32,973 bases of DNA from Gammaproteobacteria bacterium (GTDB taxonomy: Bacteria; Pseudomonadota; Gammaproteobacteria; Steroidobacterales; UBA11654): NCBI GenBank assembly GCA_002717445.1, contig PBDY01000022.1, positions 1 to 32,973 on the forward strand, given 5' to 3'. Made by a program: the position numbers and the translations under genes. Within the stretch, counting starts at the first letter, position 1, and every line of letters starts with the position of its first letter. The notes beneath the pieces are model-generated. The model did no database searches, was not told the DNA's origin, and worked only from the letters and a program-made list of their open reading frames with translations. This document shows positions 1 to 7,414 of the stretch, one piece after another.

Positions 1-3
1 TAA

Positions 4-2385
4 TCAGGCAACAGGATGCGCGCTATCCATGAATCCTTGCATGGGACTCATGCTTAAATCAACACCAAACTCTCTGTCTGCCTTTGATTCGATAGACTCA
101 TATAGTGTATTTCTGAGTCGAGGTTTTCTGCCGGCATTTTTAATGAATGCTCGCATTCTTTTTGCTTCAAACTCCTGACCATGAATGCTTCCAGCAGCTT
201 TTGAGATTGATTCATTCATCAAAGTTCCACCCATGTCATTTACCCCTGCGTTGAGACAACTCAACGCGCCTTCTTTTCCAAGCTTCACCCAACTCGCTTG
301 AATGTTATTGATGTATGGATTTAAAGCTATTCTCGATACTGCATGCATCAGCAAAACCTCGCTAAAAGTAGGTCCAGGCCTCGCATTCCCTCTTTTATAC
401 ATGGGCGATTCCATGCTCACATATGGCAGCGGTATGAATTCAGTGATGCCACCGGTCTCTTTTTGAATTTCTCTTAATTTTATGAGGTGAGTTGACCAGT
501 CAGAAGGTTCTTCGGTATGACCAAACATGATTGTGGAGGTGGTTCTTATGCCAACTCTGTGAGCGGCCTTAATGACATTCATCCATTCCTTAGAACCCAA
601 TTTATCAGGACAAATATTTCTCCTGACGTCATCATCCAAAATTTCTGCAGCCGTGCCCGGCATAGTGCTTAGGCCTGCCTCTTTCAGTTTTTCCAGATAT
701 TTATCCACTGGCAATCCCAATGAGTTTGCCCCGTGCGTGACTTCTAAAGGAGAGAATGCATGGATGTGGATTTCAGGAACCCGTTTTTTTATTGCCTTAC
801 ATATATTGATATAGGTATAGCCATCATAGTGAGGATGAATTCCCCCTTGAAGGCAGACCTCATGAGCCCCTCTAGACCAAGCCTCAGATGCTCTATTAGC
901 AATTTCATCGTTATCAATGAGGTATGGTTTACCCCTTAAATTTTCCTTTGTTTTACCTTTTGAGAATGCACAAAAATGACAGGAATATTTACAGATGTTG
1001 GTGTAATTGATATTTCTAGTGATGACATAGGTCACTTCTTCGCCATTCATTTTTTGTCTCATTTCATCTGCATGACGAAGAACCCGATGATAATCAGGAC
1101 CTCGGGTATAAAAAAGTTTGGTAATTTCATGATGATTTAAGTCGATTCCATGAAAAGATTTATCGAGGATATTTTCTATTTCCTTGGAAACATGACTTGA
1201 TTCATTGAATATCCAGCTACCGTAATATCCAGATTCGGGAATCGCAGATGATTCACCACAGCGCCATTGATCATGCCTCCCATAACCCGATGAATCAGAA
1301 AGCTCCAAGATGCCTGAACGCAAGTTTTTATCACACCAAGATTGATCTTTGATGTAATCCGGGTAAATCGCCAATCGCTCAACAAGTTCCAGCCCTTGAT
1401 TATTTGTTATTTCTTCCAATTGCTTAATTTGTGGCCACGGTGATTCAGGATTTACATGATCAATTGTGATTGGCGAGATGCCACCCCAATCGTTGATTCC
1501 GCAATCTAGAATTTCATCAAGGTAATCCGAATTGAGATTAGGCGGACATTGTATGTTCATGTTTTTTCCAAAAATAATTCTTGCTGCCGATAACGTCCAA
1601 AGAAGATCCTCTCGAGATGCAGGAGTGTGCTTTCTCATTCTCGTGCCTTCTTTGGGAATAAAGTTTTGAATGATCACCTCTTGGATATGACCAAATTCAT
1701 CATGCATTTTTTTTATATCAAGAAGGCTCTGAATTCGCTCTTCAATGGATTCACCAATACCAATCAGTATACCGGTGGTTATTGGTATTCTCAGTTTTCC
1801 AGCATTTTTTATCGTTTGCAGTCGAGTTTGAGGGTATTTATCTGGCGATCCATAATGCGGCCCACCCTTATTGCAAAGTTTTTCTGAGCTCGATTCCAGC
1901 ATGATACCCATGGAGACAGAATGCTCCCTAAGCATTTCCATTTCTTGAACCGTCATATTTCCAGGATTTAAGTGTGGGAGTAGGCCCGTTTCTTTATAGA
2001 CCAATTTCGCCATAGAGCCCAAATATTCGATCGTTGTCTTAAAGCCCAATTTTTTAAGATGATCTCTGGCAGTTTGATACCTTAACTCGGGCTTTTCACC
2101 AAGCGTAAATAAAGCCTCTTTGACATATTGCGATTTGCCTTCCTCTGCAATGTCGAGGACTTCCTCAGGTTCAAGATAGGGTGTTTTGAGTTTTTTGGGT
2201 GCTTTTGCGAAAGTGCAGTAATGACAGACATCACGACAAAGTTCAGTCAAAGGAATGAATACTTTCTTGGAGTATGTGATCACCTTCGTGTCAGCTTCTC
2301 TGATCTCTTTGGCTTTTTGCATTAAATCATCCAACTCATGGGAATTGAGTAAAGATAAATAATGATTCAGTTCTTGTTTAGGCAT
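4..2385 (-). CDS. fbiC: FO synthase, fused CofG/CofH type (FbiC)
   Basis: A radical SAM protein that makes the deazaflavin chromophore FO (7,8-didemethyl-8-hydroxy-5-deazariboflavin) from tyrosine and the riboflavin precursor 5-amino-6-ribitylamino-uracil. Two radical SAM halves are visible: a CofG-like half with a C-x3-C-x2-C cluster motif at about residues 50-57 (CRDVCHYC) and the hallmark INDWGGISP, then a CofH-like half with CKYSCHFC at about 465-472, EVCLQGGIHP and GTAAEILDDDVRR. At 793 residues it has the length of fused FbiC proteins; archaea use two separate proteins. I chose the ATG at 2385 over a TTG one codon upstream; the Shine-Dalgarno is weak. It is the last gene of the F420 operon, 43 bases after cofC. 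Assignment is very secure. Confidence 0.96.
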   Translation of the reverse strand: MPKQELNHYLSLLNSHELDDLMQKAKEIREADTKVITYSKKVFIPLTELCRDVCHYCTFAKAPKKLKTPYLEPEEVLDIAEEGKSQYVKEALFTLGEKPELRYQTARDHLKKLGFKTTIEYLGSMAKLVYKETGLLPHLNPGNMTVQEMEMLREHSVSMGIMLESSSEKLCNKGGPHYGSPDKYPQTRLQTIKNAGKLRIPITTGILIGIGESIEERIQSLLDIKKMHDEFGHIQEVIIQNFIPKEGTRMRKHTPASREDLLWTLSAARIIFGKNMNIQCPPNLNSDYLDEILDCGINDWGGISPITIDHVNPESPWPQIKQLEEITNNQGLELVERLAIYPDYIKDQSWCDKNLRSGILELSDSSGYGRHDQWRCGESSAIPESGYYGSWIFNESSHVSKEIENILDKSFHGIDLNHHEITKLFYTRGPDYHRVLRHADEMRQKMNGEEVTYVITRNINYTNICKYSCHFCAFSKGKTKENLRGKPYLIDNDEIANRASEAWSRGAHEVCLQGGIHPHYDGYTYINICKAIKKRVPEIHIHAFSPLEVTHGANSLGLPVDKYLEKLKEAGLSTMPGTAAEILDDDVRRNICPDKLGSKEWMNVIKAAHRVGIRTTSTIMFGHTEEPSDWSTHLIKLREIQKETGGITEFIPLPYVSMESPMYKRGNARPGPTFSEVLLMHAVSRIALNPYINNIQASWVKLGKEGALSCLNAGVNDMGGTLMNESISKAAGSIHGQEFEAKRMRAFIKNAGRKPRLRNTLYESIESKADREFGVDLSMSPMQGFMDSAHPVA

Positions 2386-2428
2386 CAATCTTTTATAGCT
2401 TTTTCATGAGCCCAAAACAATCTTAAAT

Positions 2429-3040
2429 TCATATCTTCAGCGGGTTTTTTTCTGGTTGATACCGTTTGACCAAATATTCCCAATCGTCTTGGTCATCCAG
2501 ATCAAAGCTCAATCCTTCAATGGATTGAATATTTGTTTTTAATTTCTCGATTTTCGAGGCCTGCACATGTTTACGAAAACTATTCGTGCCAAATTGAAAA
2601 CTAATTCTTCGCGGAAGGTCGCAGATAAGAGCATTCGTGCCCCCATCTTTTTTTGCCTCGACAATTGTCAGGCCTTCGCTATGTGATTCAATCATTCGTA
2701 TAATGTCTTTTTCTTCCACAAGCGGGAGATCAATGGATAGGTAGATCAATTTTTTTGCACCCATCCCGCAAGCCATATCTGCAACAGAATCAATTTTTCT
2801 TTTAAAGGACTGCTGACCTTTGTCTTCATGGATGATTAATTTTGAATGCTTGATTTTTTTTGACCAGTTTGTCTCAGAAGTAAACACAATTACTTTTTCG
2901 ATCCCTTTCATTGGAACAAGGATATGAATCAATCGGGTCGATAAATTTTTTGCCAACTCAATTCTCTCATCCAGATCAAGAATGGGGGAGAGCCTACTGA
3001 GTGATTTAGAAAAGGTATTTATTGGGATGATTGCCCACAT
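2429..3040 (-). CDS. cofC: 2-phospho-L-lactate guanylyltransferase family protein (CofC/FbiD)
   Basis: Nucleotidyltransferase of the MobA-like fold that joins GTP to a three-carbon phospho-acid (2-phospho-L-lactate, phosphoenolpyruvate or 3-phosphoglycerate, depending on lineage), giving the activated side chain for F420. Seen: an N-terminal MWAIIP strand, the DLPL metal-binding segment, a GGTNAL motif and FGTNSFRKH, all typical of CofC/FbiD. About 203 residues, a normal length. The ATG at 3040 follows the cofD stop after one base; a TTG 12 bases upstream would overlap cofD and is less likely. The substrate cannot be decided by eye. Family assignment is strong and supported by the operon. Confidence 0.93.
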   Translation of the reverse strand: MWAIIPINTFSKSLSRLSPILDLDERIELAKNLSTRLIHILVPMKGIEKVIVFTSETNWSKKIKHSKLIIHEDKGQQSFKRKIDSVADMACGMGAKKLIYLSIDLPLVEEKDIIRMIESHSEGLTIVEAKKDGGTNALICDLPRRISFQFGTNSFRKHVQASKIEKLKTNIQSIEGLSFDLDDQDDWEYLVKRYQPEKNPLKI

Positions 3041-3041
3041 T

Positions 3042-3998
3042 TTATGAATCAATCTCTTTAATAAAATTAACGCTTTCTTCTGCCAATCTCATCTTTTCTT
3101 CTTTGGTATTGACAATGATTTTAGAGAGTTTGACTTCGATGCCCAGCTTTGTGATTTTCTCTGCTTCTTTCTCATCGCTTCGATCAATGATCATTCCATC
3201 AATTAAGCCTTGATAGTGTTTTGCAATAGACACAGAAGAAACCTCAATTCCCATTTCATTCATTAACTTCGATGTTGGGCCTTTGATGGATTTTTGGCCA
3301 ACAATTGGAGAGATAGCCACCCTTGGTTGATTGTGATTCTCGATTAATTTTCGTATCCCATCGATTGAGAGAATGGGATCGATGCTTAAAAAAGGGTTGG
3401 AAGGACAGAATATGACACCATTTAGATTTTTATCCAACAGAGCTTTCTTCACTGCATCTGTTGCCACTGGGTTCTTAGACTTAAATATAACCTTGGAGAC
3501 CTTTGGCTTGCATTTCTTTCTTACAAAATAGTCTTGAAAAGAAATCTCCCCATCTTCAGTTTTCAGAACGGTTTGGACCGTGTGATTACTCATTGGAAGG
3601 ATATTGGTTCTCAGGCCAAATTTCTTGGTAATTTTTCTGGTTATTGTGGTCAGCAGTTCACCGTTTCTTGTTTCTTTTGATCTAAAGAGGTGAAGTGCCA
3701 AATCTTTATCTCCAACTTTAAACCAAGTATCTGCACCCAATTCTTTCAGGACATCCAATGTTTTCCATGTTTCATCTTCTCGTCCCCATCCCGTTTTCGG
3801 ATTACTCACTCCTGCCAAGGTATAGATGACTGTATCGATATCAGGACAAATATAAAAACCCAGATACAAGAAATCATCGCCCGTATTTGTAATGATGCTT
3901 AGATTTTTCTGCTTAAGGGTATTATTCAAGCCCAGCGCAAGTTTTGAGCCTCCAATGCCTCCGCATAATGCAACGATTTTTGTGTCGCTGTAATTCAT
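3042..3998 (-). CDS. cofD: 2-phospho-L-lactate transferase (CofD/FbiA)
   Basis: Transfers the activated phospho-acid made by CofC onto FO, giving F420-0 or dehydro-F420-0. Seen: an N-terminal CGGIGGSKLALGL nucleotide-binding segment, NTGDDFLYLGFYICPDIDTVIYTLAG, and the central CPSNPFLSIDPIL segment, all characteristic of the CofD family. At 318 residues it is family-typical. Its ATG overlaps the cofE stop by four bases (ATGA), which implies translational coupling. Whether the product is saturated F420-0 or the dehydro form depends on the donor and is not visible here. Confidence 0.96.
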   Translation of the reverse strand: MNYSDTKIVALCGGIGGSKLALGLNNTLKQKNLSIITNTGDDFLYLGFYICPDIDTVIYTLAGVSNPKTGWGREDETWKTLDVLKELGADTWFKVGDKDLALHLFRSKETRNGELLTTITRKITKKFGLRTNILPMSNHTVQTVLKTEDGEISFQDYFVRKKCKPKVSKVIFKSKNPVATDAVKKALLDKNLNGVIFCPSNPFLSIDPILSIDGIRKLIENHNQPRVAISPIVGQKSIKGPTSKLMNEMGIEVSSVSIAKHYQGLIDGMIIDRSDEKEAEKITKLGIEVKLSKIIVNTKEEKMRLAEESVNFIKEIDS

Positions 3999-4774
3999 CG
4001 AAATAAATCTTCCTCAGCTGACCTAATTAGATCCTTCACCGTATCAGAGTCATCACACAAGTCCAAACCTCTAACAATTATTGCAGGTGTGCCCTCAGAG
4101 CTTTCACCCATTAAAAGTGTGGACGCAGATGCGATTTGATCGGCAACACCAATGACTGTGCTCTGTAATAATCTTCCGTCTCTATCGAACTCGTTGTTTC
4201 TCAAATCCATTAAAGTTTTTATTCCGGATGAACCCAGCGCATGACCAGTCGTGCCTAATCGCCATGCTCTTCCAATGCTGTCAGTGATCAAAACCCCAAT
4301 CTTAATTTTGTAAAGACCCTGAAAATAATTTTTGATTTTTCTTGCGGATGCATCAGGATCTTTTGGTAGCAAAAGGACATGATCACTTGTTCTCGCAATA
4401 TTGGATCGATCAATGCCAGCATTTGCAAGTATGTGCCCCAGTTTATGCTCAACAACCAAAATGCCTTTTTCGGCACGAATAATTTCGTTTGCTTCCCCAA
4501 GGATTGACTCAACCAATCTTGGATCTTTGTCGGTTTTTTTTGAAATTTCTAATGCTTTCTCAGAGGGTTTTACTGTTTTTAGATCAACAAATCTGTCTTC
4601 AGATTTTGAAATAATTTTCTGCGCAATAACTAAAATGTCTTTATTTTTAAGATCAAGATTTTGATCTGTTAAGCACCGATTGATAATGTGAGGAACATCA
4701 TCATCCGGATTGATTTCTGGGATATTTTGAATCGCAGTTAGGTTGAGCTCAGAACCAGCATATTTCTTGTTCAT
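3995..4774 (-). CDS. cofE: Coenzyme F420-0:L-glutamate ligase (CofE), single domain
   Basis: GTP-dependent ligase that adds L-glutamate, and probably further gamma-linked glutamates, to F420-0. Seen: LVIAQKIISKSE near the N terminus, IRAEKGILVVEHKLG, and ITDSIGRAWRLGTTGHALG, which are family signatures. It is 259 residues, the size of archaeal CofE. Actinobacterial FbiB carries an additional C-terminal FMN-dependent reductase domain that reduces dehydro-F420-0; that domain is absent here. The ATG is 21 bases after the npdG stop. Function is secure; the number of glutamates added is unknown. Confidence 0.95.
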   Translation of the reverse strand: MNKKYAGSELNLTAIQNIPEINPDDDVPHIINRCLTDQNLDLKNKDILVIAQKIISKSEDRFVDLKTVKPSEKALEISKKTDKDPRLVESILGEANEIIRAEKGILVVEHKLGHILANAGIDRSNIARTSDHVLLLPKDPDASARKIKNYFQGLYKIKIGVLITDSIGRAWRLGTTGHALGSSGIKTLMDLRNNEFDRDGRLLQSTVIGVADQIASASTLLMGESSEGTPAIIVRGLDLCDDSDTVKDLIRSAEEDLFR

Positions 4775-4795
4775 TTCAGGTTTTTAGCTTATTTG

Positions 4796-5446
4796 TCAAT
4801 GACTGGTAATTTTTATACCCGATGACTTCAATTTGTGTTTTTGGTTGATTGAAATAAGAACCGATGTCAACGCTTCGGCAGCAGCTGAATTCTCAATTGA
4901 GCCAGCATGCCAGCACGTTAACCCAAGATCCGTAATGAGAGCAATGGCTTTGTCAACCGCATCATCTGAGTTGCCACATACCAAAACTTCAGCATGTGGA
5001 TCTTCTGATCCCACTAGATGAGAGCCAATATTTTGCAAAGCTGACACCACATGAACCCCTTCACCAAGAAGCAACTGCGCTTCGAGTGCTGCGGAACCAG
5101 ATTTAGGTAGGTTTACTTTTGTCACAGGTTTTGAGAGCGGTACCGTTGTATCGATTAAAATCTTTCCTCCAAGAAATGGCTTAATTTTTTGAAGCGTCTC
5201 TATATGGCTAGAGTAGGGCACCGTAAGAACTGCAATCTCACAATTTTTTGCAGTTTCCATCAAGTCACTTCCCGTGACATTTTTATTTCCAATTTCAGCA
5301 TTGATCTCTTCAGCCACAGAAATTGCTTTTTCTGCATTTCTTGAGCCAATGATGATCTGATGACCGGATCCTGACCATTTTCTTGATAATGCAGAACCGA
5401 GGGCACCTGTGCCACCAAAGACGCCAATTACTTTTGCGCTACTCAT
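4796..5446 (-). CDS. npdG: F420-dependent NADP+ oxidoreductase (NpdG/Fno)
   Basis: Moves hydride between reduced F420 and NADP. Seen: a Rossmann N terminus [10 protein letters not shown] at about residues 7-16, GSRNAEKA for NADP recognition, LTVPYSSH, and [11 protein letters not shown] in the second half, consistent with the Fno/NpdG family. The ATG at 5446 lies inside the end of ilvD, giving an 8-base overlap; a TTG two codons upstream is possible but weaker. It sits at the head of the F420 genes, so it is probably the route by which the cell charges or discharges F420. A different NADP reductase of the same fold is possible in principle, but the operon argues strongly for F420. Confidence 0.9.
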   Translation of the reverse strand: MSSAKVIGVFGGTGALGSALSRKWSGSGHQIIIGSRNAEKAISVAEEINAEIGNKNVTGSDLMETAKNCEIAVLTVPYSSHIETLQKIKPFLGGKILIDTTVPLSKPVTKVNLPKSGSAALEAQLLLGEGVHVVSALQNIGSHLVGSEDPHAEVLVCGNSDDAVDKAIALITDLGLTCWHAGSIENSAAAEALTSVLISINQKHKLKSSGIKITSH

Positions 5447-7292
5447 TGTCAATGATTCCTTTTATTTGTCTAACAGCCCCATCCGATGCGGATGATGCCA
5501 ATAATGCATACGCCTGCAACGCCAAGCTAACGGTTCTATTTCTTTTACTGGGTTTCCAAGCTTTTTTCCCAAGAGAAACCATTTCTTTCCTTCTCATCTC
5601 CAACTCTTCATCCAAGAGATCAACTTCAATGGATCTTTTTGGAATATCAATATTAATGATGTCTCCATCATTAATGAGAGCAATATAACCTTTTGATGCT
5701 GCTTCAGGGGACACATGCCCTATGGATAAACCGGAAGTCCCCCCTGAGAATCTTCCATCCGTGATCAGTGCACATTTTTCACCCAGTCCTTTGGCTTTTA
5801 AGTAACTGGTTGGGTATAACATTTCCTGCATGCCTGGACCACCTTTGGGTCCCTCATATCGAATGACCAATACATCACCCGAAACAATTTCATCTCCGAG
5901 AATTGCTTCAACCGCATCGTCTTGGCTTTCAAAAACTTTTGCAGGCCCACTAAAGGTTAGGATCTTCTCATCCACGCCAGCCGTTTTTACGATACAACCA
6001 TCGGTTGCGATATTTCCTTTTAATACTGCCAAACCTCCATCTTGACTGTGGGCATTGTCAGAATTCCTAATGCATCCATTTTCTCGATCCGTATCCAGTT
6101 GCGGATATCTTTTATTTTGCGAGAATGGCTGAGTCGTTGGAATCATTCCAGGCGCTGCTGAGTAGAATTCCTCGACTTCAGAAGATGGTTTCCTATTAAT
6201 ATCCCATTTATTTATGGCATCCAGCATTGTCTCTGAATGAACTGTTTTGCTGTCAGAATTGAGTAATTTTGCTTTCTCAAGTTCTCCCAGAATGGCCATG
6301 ATGCCACCGGCCCTATGAACATCTTCCATATGAAAACTGCTGCTTGGCGCAACTTTGCATAAGTTTGGAACCCTTCTCGATAAGCGATCAATGTCATCCA
6401 TTCCGAATTCAAGCTCAGCCTCTTTGGCTGCTGCAAGTATGTGAAGGACGGTATTGGTTGAACCACCCATGGCTATATCCAATGTCATGGCATTTTCAAA
6501 TGATTCTAGATTCGCTATATTTCTTGGAAGAACGCTGCCATCATCCTGTTCATAGTATTGTTTGGTTAATTCGACAATTATTCTTCCTGCCCTTAGGAAA
6601 AGCTCCTTGCGATCAATGTGTGTTGCAAGCACGCTTCCATTCCCAGGGAGTGCGAGCCCCAGAGCCTCAACCAAACAATTCATCGAATTGGCAGTGAACA
6701 TTCCTGAACATGAACCACATGTAGGGCACGCCGATCTTTCAATTTTTTCAACCTCTTCATCAGAAACACTCGGATCTCCGGCCAGAACCATGGCATCAAT
6801 CAAATCCAAGCTTGCCTCTTGCCCCTTCACCAAACCTTTTCCAGCCTCCATCGGTCCACCAGAGACAAAAATAGTTGGTATATTCAGCCGCATTGTCGCC
6901 ATCAACATTCCAGGAGTAATTTTGTCACAATTAGACAAGCAAACGAGCGCATCTGCACAGTGAGCATTTGCCATGTATTCAACTGCATCCGCTATTAATT
7001 CTCTAGAAGGCAAGCTGTATAGCATTCCTGAATGCCCCATTGCAATTCCATCATCAACGGCAATGGTGCTGAATTCTTTGGCAACTGCACCTGATTTCTC
7101 AATTTCTCTAGCAACCATTTGACCCAAATCTTTGAGATGAACATGGCCCGGCACAAACTGAGTAAAAGAGTTGGCGATTGCAATGATTGGTTTTCCAAAA
7201 TCATCATCACCCATGCCAGTTGCACGCCAGAGAGCTCTTGCTCCTGCCATATTCCTTCCATGTGTTGATGTTTTTGATCTGTAATCAGGCAT
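5439..7292 (-). CDS. ilvD: Dihydroxy-acid dehydratase
   Basis: Fe-S dehydratase that converts 2,3-dihydroxy-isovalerate and 2,3-dihydroxy-3-methylvalerate to 2-oxo acids in valine, leucine and isoleucine synthesis. The 617-residue protein is close to the E. coli enzyme from its first residues ([18 protein letters not shown]). Cluster-region cysteines are visible at C122 ([11 protein letters not shown]) and in CPTCGSC at 189-195. It starts with ATG at 7292 and overlaps npdG by 8 bases, so it heads the same transcript as the F420 genes. I know of no general functional reason for this pairing, which may be a simple insertion behind a housekeeping gene. Confidence 0.98.
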   Translation of the reverse strand: MPDYRSKTSTHGRNMAGARALWRATGMGDDDFGKPIIAIANSFTQFVPGHVHLKDLGQMVAREIEKSGAVAKEFSTIAVDDGIAMGHSGMLYSLPSRELIADAVEYMANAHCADALVCLSNCDKITPGMLMATMRLNIPTIFVSGGPMEAGKGLVKGQEASLDLIDAMVLAGDPSVSDEEVEKIERSACPTCGSCSGMFTANSMNCLVEALGLALPGNGSVLATHIDRKELFLRAGRIIVELTKQYYEQDDGSVLPRNIANLESFENAMTLDIAMGGSTNTVLHILAAAKEAELEFGMDDIDRLSRRVPNLCKVAPSSSFHMEDVHRAGGIMAILGELEKAKLLNSDSKTVHSETMLDAINKWDINRKPSSEVEEFYSAAPGMIPTTQPFSQNKRYPQLDTDRENGCIRNSDNAHSQDGGLAVLKGNIATDGCIVKTAGVDEKILTFSGPAKVFESQDDAVEAILGDEIVSGDVLVIRYEGPKGGPGMQEMLYPTSYLKAKGLGEKCALITDGRFSGGTSGLSIGHVSPEAASKGYIALINDGDIINIDIPKRSIEVDLLDEELEMRRKEMVSLGKKAWKPSKRNRTVSLALQAYALLASSASDGAVRQIKGIIDNE

Positions 7293-7343
7293 ACTTAATC
7301 CAATGATTTAAGGAATAATATTATCTCATTTCCTGATCATAAG

Positions 7344-7349
7344 TATAAT
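7344..7349 (+). promoter_or_regulatory. Candidate -10 element for aceE
   Basis: A perfect TATAAT lies about 65 bases before the aceE ATG, within the 122-base divergent space between ilvD and aceE. No good -35 match stands 16-18 bases upstream (TTATCT at best), so the call rests on the -10 alone. The same space must also hold the ilvD promoter, for which I see no convincing match. Confidence 0.4.
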
Positions 7350-7414
7350 TCTCGTGGTAAAGTAATATTTTTTTATGGCGAGAAGCGAATAATCCAATGG
7401 TTGCTTAATGACAA

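Noticed and set aside
6344-6963. Long open frames antisense to ilvD
   Set aside because: They mirror a very well conserved enzyme gene; composition and overlap mark them as shadows.
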